Source: Streptococcus oralis (GTDB taxonomy: Bacteria; Bacillota; Bacilli; Lactobacillales; Streptococcaceae). Taken from it: DNA of 22,340 nt. Below the pieces are notes generated by a model, which saw only the letters and a program-made list of their open reading frames with translations, ran no database searches and had not been told where the DNA came from. Shown here piece after piece: positions 1-7,211 of the stretch; the first letter of the stretch is position 1; each line of letters begins with the position of its first letter. The DNA lies in the NCBI GenBank assembly GCA_937930605.1, contig CALHBZ010000224.1, forward strand, positions 1 through 22,340, given 5' to 3'. Made by a program: the position numbers and the translations under genes.

Positions 1-730
1 CATACATCACCCTTGCGAAACAATCATCAATTTTCATATGATCTTTTTCAAACTTCAGATAGTTTGGAGCTACAAAGTCCCTGGTGGATAATCCAGAAAT
101 AGCGATGTCTTCATAGTTAAAATCAATAAAACCTTCTCGCCTCAAGAGTTTTCGGAAGATAAGAAGACGATCCAATCCCTCTAACTCCTTAAAGGAGATT
201 CCTAAGCCACTGTATTGACTTTCAATAACGCTGGCTGTATCATCAAGGATTCTTCTAGCTTGATGATCCTGGTCTGTTTGGGTAGTAATCGTCAGATATT
301 TTTCTACCTTGAAGGTGTTTTGTTCCTGAGAAAAACGATCATTGATCATCGCATTGTATTCTTTACGATAATCATCATATCCGTCTCCAACCAAATCATA
401 GCGAATAGAAGATAAGCTATTGCTTTCTACCCTACGATTCAGGATCAATAGCTGCATATCATTGTCAATGTCCAGCGAATTAAAAATATCAGCGCTTGTT
501 TCAATAATATCAATTCGCTCATCATCTGTTGCAGTAATATAGCTTGTATCACCTAGGCGATAGGTCTTTGAAAATTGATCATTTGTAATTTTCATGAGGC
601 CATCAGGCATCAACCATTGATAATTAAGACTATTCTGTGTAGATGCCGTCATGGTACGTCTTAGACGTTTGGCCCGTTCCCGTTCCTCCTTAGAGAGTTT
701 CGGGGTTTTCTTTCGGCCGAATAAATTCAT
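1..730 (-). CDS. VirB4-like conjugation ATPase, N-terminal part (runs off left edge)
   Basis: An open frame runs from an ATG at 730 to the window edge without a stop (243 codons), starting MNLFGRKKTPKLSKEERERA. A charged N-terminus followed by a segment around YRLGDTSYITATDDERIDII fits the N-terminal region of Tn5252-type VirB4/TraE proteins, which power type IV secretion at the membrane. The Walker motifs would lie outside the window, so the assignment rests on this region and on its position straight after the PrgI-like gene, the usual order in these elements. It overlaps that gene by 41 nt. An AAAGGA sequence lies about 11 nt upstream of the ATG. Truncated here only by the window. Confidence 0.8.
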   Translation of the reverse strand, partial: MNLFGRKKTPKLSKEERERAKRLRRTMTASTQNSLNYQWLMPDGLMKITNDQFSKTYRLGDTSYITATDDERIDIIETSADIFNSLDIDNDMQLLILNRRVESNSLSSIRYDLVGDGYDDYRKEYNAMINDRFSQEQNTFKVEKYLTITTQTDQDHQARRILDDTASVIESQYSGLGISFKELEGLDRLLIFRKLLRREGFIDFNYEDIAISGLSTRDFVAPNYLKFEKDHMKIDDCFARVMY

Positions 731-1037
731 TTCTTGTGTATTCCTTTCTGTCATAATCTGTCTGATAAGAGCGTTCCTGCTTGGTTAACATGAAACGAAC
801 ATTATCTTTAATTTTCTCATCGAAATAACACCCGAAAATAACAAAAGGCGCTAATAACAAAATATCAACGCCATAAAGAATAGTATCAGGTGCCTTCAGC
901 CAATAGAGGATGGTTGTGACAACTACTGTCAATGCGATACCAAATAGTAGCACTAACTGTCTCAGTGTCATATACCCTAAAACTGGCCTTTCGTAGCTAT
1001 CTAAAGCCTTTAAAAATTCACTGCCTAAACGTGTCAT
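690..1037 (-). CDS. PrgI-family conjugation membrane protein
   Basis: 115 aa. Two hydrophobic helices (about residues 25-47 and 52-71) sit between a short N-terminus and a charged C-terminal tail (about 72-115, with KQERSYQTDYDRKEYTRNEF). Size, topology and position directly before a VirB4-like gene match PrgI-family proteins, small VirB3-like partners of the VirB4 ATPase in Gram-positive conjugation machines. The start overlaps the end of the upstream 73-aa gene by 4 nt and its 3' end overlaps the VirB4-like gene by 41 nt, which implies coupled translation. Family assignment is by architecture and context. Confidence 0.85.
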   Translation of the reverse strand: MTRLGSEFLKALDSYERPVLGYMTLRQLVLLFGIALTVVVTTILYWLKAPDTILYGVDILLLAPFVIFGCYFDEKIKDNVRFMLTKQERSYQTDYDRKEYTRNEFIRPKENPETL

Positions 1038-1255
1038 TCTGTTCCTTTCTTTCCATTATCTGGGCCGTAAAAGGTATCTACAATTCCTGCAGAGCGTAAA
1101 GCAGATTCCAATGCCGATCTCGCTAGCTCAGAAGCTGCAATACCTCTTACCTTCAATTCCCATAACTCTTCCTCTTTTTCCTTAATTAAATTATCCATCC
1201 AAGCATTGTCTTGCACAAGCTCATCTCGCCGTTGCTTGAGTTCTTCTAAATTCAT
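1034..1255 (-). CDS. Small coiled-coil protein of the ICE transfer region
   Basis: 73 aa, beginning MNLEELKQRRDELVQDNAW. It is charged and probably helical (residues 1-35 look like a coiled coil) and has no membrane segment or signal peptide. An AAAGGA ribosome site lies upstream of the ATG at 1255, and the stop overlaps the PrgI-like start by 4 nt. It is the first gene after the terminator that ends the 370-aa gene, so it needs read-through or another promoter to be co-transcribed with the upstream transfer genes. Function unknown; by position it may be an accessory of the PrgI/VirB4 complex. Confidence 0.75.
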   Translation of the reverse strand: MNLEELKQRRDELVQDNAWMDNLIKEKEEELWELKVRGIAASELARSALESALRSAGIVDTFYGPDNGKKGTE

Positions 1256-1272
1256 ACTTTATCCTTTCCATC

Positions 1273-1301
1273 AAAAAAACAGCTCTTCTTTAGAACTGTT
1301 T
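1273..1301 (-). terminator. Intrinsic terminator after the 370-aa gene
   Basis: On the minus strand an AAACAG...CTGTTT stem (1296-1301 with 1277-1282) continues inward through one mismatch into a 3-bp TCT/AGA stem with a 5-nt loop, and is followed by seven U (1279-1273). It lies 16 nt after the stop of the 370-aa gene and 18 nt before the 73-aa start codon, inside the transfer gene series. Confidence 0.75.
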
Positions 1302-1316
1302 CATTACCTACTATTT

Positions 1317-2429
1317 TTATTTATTGAGAAGTCTTTGCCAGAACGATCGTTTTTGTAAATACTCTATCTTCTCTTCTGCTACATTTTTCAGTCTACGTAA
1401 ACGTTGTGATTCATTGGTTAGACGTTGATTTTTAGAGATAATTTCTCCTTTTTCCTGCTTCAATCTTTGTTTATCTGATTCTAGTTTTTGATTATCCTTT
1501 TCTAACTTCTTGTAATACTCCTCCTCTTCGTGATAGTTTCTCAAGATTGTTTCGGCTTGCTTAATTTCTTTTCTCAGCTGGTTGACTTTCTCAGTTTTTT
1601 GATTGAAGTTCTCTTCCAACTTCTCAATTTTTGCCTGCAATTCCTGACACTGTTCTTCATACGTTTTCAATGTGTGGTACTTCCTTTCATTGTCATCTAA
1701 AAAGACAAATGCTTCTATGTGGTATTTATCAAAATTCCCATACAGTTTATAGTTTGTTTCCTGATAAACTTTCCTCACTCTATCAGCAACACTTTTAACC
1801 TGTTCAGATGAAGTAAATTCTTCAGGTACATAAATCTTAGTAGACTTAGGGAAATGAGCCTTGGCTTCAAACAAGGGAATACCTTCTTTAGCTAATTTTA
1901 TCCGTTTAACAGGTTCTGGTCTTCTCGTTTTATAAAATTCGATACCTAGTTGACCATTTAAACGGTAGTATTCAGAATAAGGATAAGTCTCATCGATATC
2001 AATCAAGAGCTTTAGAATAACAAAGTCTTCATCTTCAAATACAATCCGTTGCATCGGAGAAATAGCTTTAGGAAAAATATAAGCCGTATGATTGTCATAT
2101 TCAATCTGAAATTTCTCAATAGTCTTGAAAGCCTCGATAAAAGCATTCAGCTCAGAGGAATACTCAAAGCTACTTTCTAACCCCTTTAACGGGCTCTCTT
2201 CACCTGGATAGTAACTAAAGTATGGTTGACCTACATAGCGACCATCTTTTTTCTGGCTACTTCTTGGATTAACCTTGAGACCCGTTTCCAAATCAAAAAG
2301 AGTCGCCTGTTCTTTCGGCGTCGTAATAATTTGTGCTCGCCCCTTTAGAGCGAGTGCTTGAAAAGCATTCACAATCTCTTCTTCTCTGGATTCTTTCCGC
2401 CATACTGCATAAAACTTCGAAACAGCCAT
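1317..2429 (-). CDS. Unrecognised 370-aa protein: globular N-terminus plus C-terminal coiled coil
   Basis: I do not recognise this protein. It starts MAVSKFYAVWRKESREEEIV after a GGAGAG site 5 nt from the ATG at 2429. Residues about 1-245 look globular, with aromatic-rich strands (YVGQPYFSYYPGEE; YPYSEYYRLNGQLGIEFYK). Residues about 255-355 are an almost continuous heptad-like coiled coil rich in E, K, Q and L, and the protein ends in a basic aromatic tail (KRSFWQRLLNK). There is no signal peptide or membrane helix, so it is probably cytoplasmic. It sits between the VirB6-like and 73-aa genes but has its own extended -10 promoter and its own terminator, so it looks like an autonomous insertion in the conjugation operon. 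Accessory transfer, exclusion or defence roles are only guesses. Confidence 0.8.
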   Translation of the reverse strand: MAVSKFYAVWRKESREEEIVNAFQALALKGRAQIITTPKEQATLFDLETGLKVNPRSSQKKDGRYVGQPYFSYYPGEESPLKGLESSFEYSSELNAFIEAFKTIEKFQIEYDNHTAYIFPKAISPMQRIVFEDEDFVILKLLIDIDETYPYSEYYRLNGQLGIEFYKTRRPEPVKRIKLAKEGIPLFEAKAHFPKSTKIYVPEEFTSSEQVKSVADRVRKVYQETNYKLYGNFDKYHIEAFVFLDDNERKYHTLKTYEEQCQELQAKIEKLEENFNQKTEKVNQLRKEIKQAETILRNYHEEEEYYKKLEKDNQKLESDKQRLKQEKGEIISKNQRLTNESQRLRRLKNVAEEKIEYLQKRSFWQRLLNK

Positions 2430-2457
2430 ACCATCTCTCCTTCAGCATTCTCTCCTT

Positions 2458-2463
2458 ATTATA
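2458..2463 (-). promoter_or_regulatory. Extended -10 promoter for the 370-aa gene
   Basis: The minus strand reads TTATGGTATAATAAGG, a consensus TATAAT preceded by TG at the extended -10 position. I see no good -35. It lies 8 bp after the VirB6-like stop codon and about 28 bp before the 370-aa start. The same ATGGTATAAT core recurs at 4075-4080. Confidence 0.6.
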
Positions 2464-2470
2464 CCATAAT

Positions 2471-3220
2471 CTAGTTCACCTGCATGATATTCTTGGCCAT
2501 GCGCTGGCTGCCAAATAGCATCATGATATAAATAATTCCTTTAGCTATGGAAACTAAGGCACTTGTCCAGGCTCCAGTTTTATCAACTGTCAAAAGATCG
2601 TTAGTTACAATAGCTGGATAAAGCATGATCACAACCACTAAAATCAATCCCTGAAGGACAGCAGCAGCATAGAGCTTAAAGAAGCCAAGGCAGATCGGAC
2701 GTAAGCTATCTACCATATAACAAGCGACAATAATTTTAGCGATTCCCTTATACGTATAAAGCGTAAAGGAACGCAACAAGATCAACAACTTAGTCGAGAT
2801 TTGCCCGATAAAGTCAACGACATTATAAACAAACTGTAGCATTGACTTAGCCATCCAGTTTAAATTTGTCCAACTAAACTCAGCATCATTTTTTATCTCT
2901 TTAATTCCCAAACTAGCAATAGATTTGATAATGACATTAAACAACCAAGTTAAGGCATCAAAAATCGCATCCACATAGAGGATTAAAAAGAGTGCGATGG
3001 CATACTTGAGGATTTCTTCAATCCAAAGCTGAAAAGATAACTCCCCACCATTGCTTTTAAGATGCTGGTGCCAGTTCATGAGGTTGATCCCCATAAAAAG
3101 GAGAAGAAGCAAAATGGCTACCTTCTCCATCGAACCCGAAACAGTCTCCATCAGCTGATAAGCTGTCGCATTATAGTCTTTTAGACTCATGGTTAGTTGA
3201 TCAAGTGTGGATTGGTTCAT
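2471..3220 (-). CDS. VirB6/TrbL-like conjugation membrane channel protein
   Basis: 249 aa. At least five hydrophobic segments are visible (around residues 33-45, 70-95, 150-165, 185-215 and 225-242), with no signal peptide. A polytopic protein of this size between a two-helix VirB2/Maff2-like peptide and PrgI/VirB4 genes is the usual place for the VirB6/TrbL-like inner membrane component of ICE type IV secretion systems. A strong AAGGAGGTGG site precedes the ATG at 3220. The next gene downstream in the transfer series is interrupted by the 370-aa unit. Exact family is inferred from topology and synteny. Confidence 0.75.
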   Translation of the reverse strand: MNQSTLDQLTMSLKDYNATAYQLMETVSGSMEKVAILLLLLFMGINLMNWHQHLKSNGGELSFQLWIEEILKYAIALFLILYVDAIFDALTWLFNVIIKSIASLGIKEIKNDAEFSWTNLNWMAKSMLQFVYNVVDFIGQISTKLLILLRSFTLYTYKGIAKIIVACYMVDSLRPICLGFFKLYAAAVLQGLILVVVIMLYPAIVTNDLLTVDKTGAWTSALVSIAKGIIYIMMLFGSQRMAKNIMQVN

Positions 3221-3247
3221 ACAACCACCTCCTTTTTCTTCCTCATA

Positions 3248-3472
3248 CTAGCCAAGAGATTGAAGACCTGTTGCCAAGGCTGTAAAAAGGGCTTTCAGAA
3301 CGGCACCAAGAAGAGCACCTAAAATCAAACTTTGAATTCCTTTATCTTTCTTATCATCCAATTCACGTTTGATTCCGACGGCTAAATCCCAGGCTCCCCA
3401 AGCGGCCCATCCAATACCGATAATCCCACCGATATTTCCAATTTTGTTAATAAAATCTACAACTGCATCCAT
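3248..3472 (-). CDS. Two-helix small membrane protein, Maff2/VirB2-like
   Basis: 74 aa with two hydrophobic segments (about 10-32 and 47-70) separated by a charged loop (KRELDDKKDKG), rich in G and A. This matches the shape of Maff2-family and VirB2-like peptides that sit directly upstream of VirB6-like genes in Gram-positive ICEs and may be pilin-like or channel components. The gene is 27 nt upstream of the VirB6-like gene. Its ribosome site is weak (GAAAGTGAG about 10 nt upstream), and an intrinsic terminator lies just before it. Family call is inferred, not from a diagnostic motif. Confidence 0.65.
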   Translation of the reverse strand: MDAVVDFINKIGNIGGIIGIGWAAWGAWDLAVGIKRELDDKKDKGIQSLILGALLGAVLKALFTALATGLQSLG

Positions 3473-3496
3473 TATTTTTTTCTCACTTTCTTTTAT

Positions 3497-3527
3497 AAAA
3501 AAGGTACTAAGAAAGATTCCTAGTACC
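3497..3527 (-). terminator. Intrinsic terminator between the 166-aa and 74-aa transfer genes
   Basis: On the minus strand GGTACTA (3527-3521) pairs with TAGTACC (3509-3503), continues inward through one mismatch to 2 more bp, and is followed by six U (3502-3497). It ends the 166-aa gene transcript 19 nt after its stop and precedes the 74-aa gene. Confidence 0.75.
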
Positions 3528-3545
3528 TACTTTGTTTATTTAATA

Positions 3546-4046
3546 CTATATTTCATCCTCTGGACGAAAGGTTAGAGAGAGGGCTGTAATTACAGCTAAG
3601 ACAACGATAATAGTCGTTTCCCACCAGTAATAGATTGGAACACCGTGAGGGAAAACAAAATCTGTCATCAGATTATTAAACCATTCTGGAGCAGGAATGT
3701 TCTGCTTAGTTAGGAAAACATATCCCTGTAATCCAAAACCTATTACGAAGAAAGATACAATCTTAAACACAAACCAACCAATTGCTGTTGCAATCAAGCT
3801 CTTAATCAGATTAAAGATAAAGAGAAGAAACATGAGTGGAGTCGCAACCATCAAAACGGCAGCTCTCGCAATCACACTCGGTAGGTTCTTTATTCCTAAC
3901 CAGGTGGCTTTCCCTAGCCAACGCAGGCCTTTTTTCCACTTCTTCTCTTCTTCAGGTTTGGTTACTTCTGATTTTGTTTTAGTTGGGGTATAGTATCTGT
4001 ATCCACTTCTAGTCACATGTGCATCCATTTTCGTGTCCTTTCTCAT
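3546..4046 (-). CDS. Conserved-type ICE membrane protein, 166 aa
   Basis: A basic N-terminus (about residues 1-55, with KKWKKGLRWLGK) is followed by hydrophobic segments at about 58-78, 82-110 and 143-160, ending in a short acidic tail (RPEDEI). It is likely a multi-pass membrane protein of the transfer machinery, by position at the head of the VirB2/VirB6/PrgI/VirB4-like genes. Two starts are plausible: ATG 4046 (GAGGGGG site) or ATG 4028 (MDAHVTRSGY, with GAAAGGA 7 nt upstream). The GAGGGGG site is one arm of a 9-bp inverted repeat. No recognised family. Confidence 0.75.
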   Translation of the reverse strand: MRKDTKMDAHVTRSGYRYYTPTKTKSEVTKPEEEKKWKKGLRWLGKATWLGIKNLPSVIARAAVLMVATPLMFLLFIFNLIKSLIATAIGWFVFKIVSFFVIGFGLQGYVFLTKQNIPAPEWFNNLMTDFVFPHGVPIYYWWETTIIVVLAVITALSLTFRPEDEI

Positions 4047-4051
4047 CTCTC

Positions 4052-4097
4052 TTCCCCCTCTTTTTTATGGCTTCATTATACCATAGATGAGGGGGAA
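4052..4097. promoter_or_regulatory. Nested inverted repeat enclosing a promoter and a ribosome site
   Basis: TTCCCCCTC (4052-4060) pairs perfectly with GAGGGGGAA (4089-4097), and inside them TATGG (4066-4070) pairs with CCATA (4081-4085), leaving a 10-nt loop. On the minus strand the loop contains TATAAT (4080-4075) with an upstream TGG, an extended -10 promoter for the 166-aa gene. The downstream 9-nt arm is that gene's Shine-Dalgarno sequence. Confidence 0.65.
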
Positions 4098-4109
4098 TTT
4101 CTAGATGTT

Positions 4110-7100
4110 CTATTTTTTATACTTACGAAGACCTGCAAGACTCAATAATCCCAAAATCATTCCCACAACTGGAAGCATGCTTGCTGCTGTTCCTGTATTT
4201 GGAAGTGATGCTTGTGGCTTGTGTGGTTCTTTAGGCTCTGGTTTTGGAGGTTCTGGCGTTGTGGTTGTCACTTTAGCCGTCATCTCTTGTAAATTGACTG
4301 TATTGATAAAGGTATTTTCAACCTTCCCAGCTGCAATACGTTCGACTTCAATATAAAAATCAGCGTCAAACGTACCTTTCACTCCTAGAGAGTTCAAGAA
4401 ATCTTTGTCAATAGTGTAAGCCCACTTACCTTCTTTCTCATTCCATGTTACTTTAACAATCTTCTTGATAAAGTTAGAGTTTGTACTTTGGTCAAACTCA
4501 AATTGGAAGGCATACGCAGAGCCTTTAGCAATCTTGTCTCCTGCCTTAACCACTTTTCCGTTAGACAAGACTACATCATAAGGCAATGTAAGCTCTTTTT
4601 CGGCAACATATTCTGTACCTCGAATGATACCCTTCCAGTTGCCAGTATAGCGATCATGCTTCACATCTAGCTTATCAATACCATCATACTGATAAAGTGT
4701 ATCATGTTTAGCAGGAACAGTTACACCATCAAGGAAATAGCGTAAATATTCACCAATTTTAATTTCTTGACCATCACGAATCTTCTTATCATCTTTCTGA
4801 TCCACAGCGTGTTTTTCAGGTTTCAAGTCAGGAACTTGCAAAGTTACCAAATTAGAGACAAAGGCATTTCCAAAGTCAATTTGATGGAAATCATTTTTCA
4901 CAATTTTGCCTTTTTCTACAAGCAAACGTGCAGGAAGCTCAATCGTGATATTCTTAACTGGTTTCACATAGTTTTTATAGAATGAAGCAGAATCTTTCGC
5001 TACCCAAAGGTAAAATTCGCCTTTAGGATTCAAACCAGCTTCTTTCAAAATGCTTTGAATTTCTTTTGTGCGTTGTTTTTCAGAAAGAACATGGTACATA
5101 TTAAAGAGCGCTTTAACATCTTTACCAGTAGAATCCTTCATAGTGATTTTGCTGTCATCTACCTTGTAAGCACCATCTTGAACATCATCTGCCATAGCCC
5201 ATGTCTTACCATAAGTTTTAGAATCAGCAGTAAACGTTGAATAAGGCTTATAATCAGTAGTCAAACGGAATTTTACATTCTTATCGAATGTATTAGCCCC
5301 ATCAATATTATGTCCGAATGTATCAACAATAGCCTTTTTAGGTTTTGGAGTTAATGGTTTCACATGCAAGCGTGAATAGTTCACTTTGACAGTAGGAACT
5401 AAAGGCATTTCAGGAATTTTTTTCTTCTCTGGTGGAGTTGGAGCAGGTGGAGTTGGAAGTGTTGGACGAGGTACAAACTCTTTTGGTTTTTCCAATTTAG
5501 GTTTAGGAATTTCTTTGGTATCCTTTTGTTTCAATTCAGGTTTACGTGGAGGATCCAAAGGGATAGTAATTGGCACAGTTGAACTTGCTTTACCAAACAA
5601 TCCAACAGCCCAACCATCTTGATAGAAAATATCCTTATCGGCAAGGTTTTTGCCACCATTTTGTCTGATTACTTCTGCTCGTTTTGACTCAATTTCTTCC
5701 TCACTTGCCACACCTGCACCGATATGATAAGCAAAATTAAAGCTAGAACCATATCCAACAGAAAGAAGTGAACCAAGTGGAATATCTGACTCGTCTCCAA
5801 CGTTTTCGTAATATTTACCACTAGCAGACTTATGTTCGCCCTTAAAATATTCTTTGCCACCACGAGTAATTTTCTTAACATCTGAACCGTTAGGGTTAAG
5901 GACAATGCCTTCTGAACCGTCTTGGTAAGTGAAGCGTAACTCCTGTCCCCAGTCAATGTCGTTGAAAGTTGAAGCAATCGCTGTCACAGCAGGTTTATTT
6001 GTCTTTTCATAGAATAAATCAACTTTAGTATCAAATTGAATCAAGTTCCCATATACAAAGTTAATAGAGCCACTTCCATTATCTTTACGAACATAAATTC
6101 TAGTATCACTTAACGGTTTTCCATCTTTTACAAAATAAGCTTCAGCACTATTAAAAGTAAACTTAGCAGAGATTTTCTTACCATCTTTACTTTCAGCAAC
6201 ATTGTGAAGCGTGAATGAATCGCCTGCCTTTGGATTTACAATTTCAGCAAAATATTCAGGATTTTTCCCAAGCAATCCTGCACGACTACCACTAATAGTA
6301 GTGTCAGAGTGCAAACCAATATAATCTTTTACAGCAGTTAGACCGTCAATACCTTCAAATGAAGCTGTTAGGTTGCTGTAATACCCAACGCTACCACGCT
6401 TGCTGTTGTCGTAATCACCATAAACCTTGATATGAGGTTTTTCAGCTTTTACCCCCTTCTTAGCAAGTTCTGCTTTTTTCTTGTTGTACTCAGCAAGATT
6501 GCTTTCATATTTTGCTTGTTTTTTGTCATAATCAGCTTTTAAATCAGCGTTGTCCTTTTCAACCTTTTCATTGTAGGCTTTTTGATCTGCTACGTTTTTA
6601 TTGTAGGTAGCTTCTTTTTTAGCATTGTCTGCAAGAATAGCTTTATTTTCGGCTTTGGTATCAGCTTCTTTTTTAGCATTGTCTGCAAGAATAGCTTTAT
6701 TTTCGGCTTCAATACGATTGACTTCTGCTTTATGATCCGTTACAGCTTTGTCATACGCTTCTTGTTTAGCCTTGTTTTCTTTTTCAATTACTTCACGTTC
6801 TTTAGTAGTTTTATCTACCTTAGAAGAATAATCATCAGTCACAGTTTTGACATCTTTTTCCTGTTTAGCATAATCAGCTTCAATTTCTTTTTGCTTTTCT
6901 GCTACTGTTTCAGAGGTTGCAACACCTTTGTCCTGAACAGCTCCAACTTCAACCTTTACACCTGCGTTTTTAGCTTCTGCTACAGCTTTGTCAAGCTTGT
7001 CATGAGAAATAGGAACTTCTACTTCTGTTTTCTTTTCTACAGCAACAGGCTTAGCAGTTGAAACTTCATCAGCCGATACAGTACCATTAAACGCCATACC

Positions 7101-7193
7101 TAACATAGCAAGCGCCAAGATTACTCCACAAGCTCCTGCAACTTTTGTTTTACGGATTGAACCATAAGCCTTATATTCATTTGATTTTAACAT
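4110..7193 (-). CDS. Antigen I/II family LPXTG surface adhesin
   Basis: 1027 aa. A signal peptide with KAYGSIRKTKVAGACG precedes likely cleavage after VSA (residue 41). Residues about 60-250 form an Ala/Lys/Glu-rich helical A region, including an 18-aa unit repeated at 163-180 and 181-198. About 252-545 matches the GbpC/V-region ligand-binding domain (starting KPHIKVYGDYDNS). About 546-618 is proline rich. About 619-975 resembles the C-terminal adhesin domains. LPNTG is at 997-1001, followed by a hydrophobic helix and KYKK, so sortase A should anchor it to the wall. Such proteins bind salivary glycoproteins, host matrix or other microbes. It is short for the family (often 1300-1600 aa) and close in size to the ICE-borne BspA group of S. 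agalactiae. AAGGAGA precedes the start; the KGEP-repeat gene is 18 nt upstream. Confidence 0.92.
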   Translation of the reverse strand: MLKSNEYKAYGSIRKTKVAGACGVILALAMLGMAFNGTVSADEVSTAKPVAVEKKTEVEVPISHDKLDKAVAEAKNAGVKVEVGAVQDKGVATSETVAEKQKEIEADYAKQEKDVKTVTDDYSSKVDKTTKEREVIEKENKAKQEAYDKAVTDHKAEVNRIEAENKAILADNAKKEADTKAENKAILADNAKKEATYNKNVADQKAYNEKVEKDNADLKADYDKKQAKYESNLAEYNKKKAELAKKGVKAEKPHIKVYGDYDNSKRGSVGYYSNLTASFEGIDGLTAVKDYIGLHSDTTISGSRAGLLGKNPEYFAEIVNPKAGDSFTLHNVAESKDGKKISAKFTFNSAEAYFVKDGKPLSDTRIYVRKDNGSGSINFVYGNLIQFDTKVDLFYEKTNKPAVTAIASTFNDIDWGQELRFTYQDGSEGIVLNPNGSDVKKITRGGKEYFKGEHKSASGKYYENVGDESDIPLGSLLSVGYGSSFNFAYHIGAGVASEEEIESKRAEVIRQNGGKNLADKDIFYQDGWAVGLFGKASSTVPITIPLDPPRKPELKQKDTKEIPKPKLEKPKEFVPRPTLPTPPAPTPPEKKKIPEMPLVPTVKVNYSRLHVKPLTPKPKKAIVDTFGHNIDGANTFDKNVKFRLTTDYKPYSTFTADSKTYGKTWAMADDVQDGAYKVDDSKITMKDSTGKDVKALFNMYHVLSEKQRTKEIQSILKEAGLNPKGEFYLWVAKDSASFYKNYVKPVKNITIELPARLLVEKGKIVKNDFHQIDFGNAFVSNLVTLQVPDLKPEKHAVDQKDDKKIRDGQEIKIGEYLRYFLDGVTVPAKHDTLYQYDGIDKLDVKHDRYTGNWKGIIRGTEYVAEKELTLPYDVVLSNGKVVKAGDKIAKGSAYAFQFEFDQSTNSNFIKKIVKVTWNEKEGKWAYTIDKDFLNSLGVKGTFDADFYIEVERIAAGKVENTFINTVNLQEMTAKVTTTTPEPPKPEPKEPHKPQASLPNTGTAASMLPVVGMILGLLSLAGLRKYKK
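6609..6709. repeat. 54-bp tandem repeat in the adhesin A region
   Basis: A 47-nt stretch at 6609-6655 recurs identically at 6663-6709, a 54-bp period that encodes two 18-aa units (AENKAILADNAKKEADTK and AENKAILADNAKKEATYN). In frame, so copy-number change would only lengthen or shorten the stalk. Confidence 0.9.
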
Positions 7194-7211
7194 TTTTCTT
7201 TTCTCCTTTAA

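Noticed and set aside
1034..4046. A complete toxin-antitoxin pair among the small ICE genes
   Set aside because: The small proteins are transfer-type membrane or coiled-coil proteins, and no toxin motif was found.
6582..7061. Phe-rich plus-strand ORF of 159 aa opposite the adhesin A region
   Set aside because: Phe and Ile runs are what Lys/Glu/Asn-rich helical DNA yields on the other strand.
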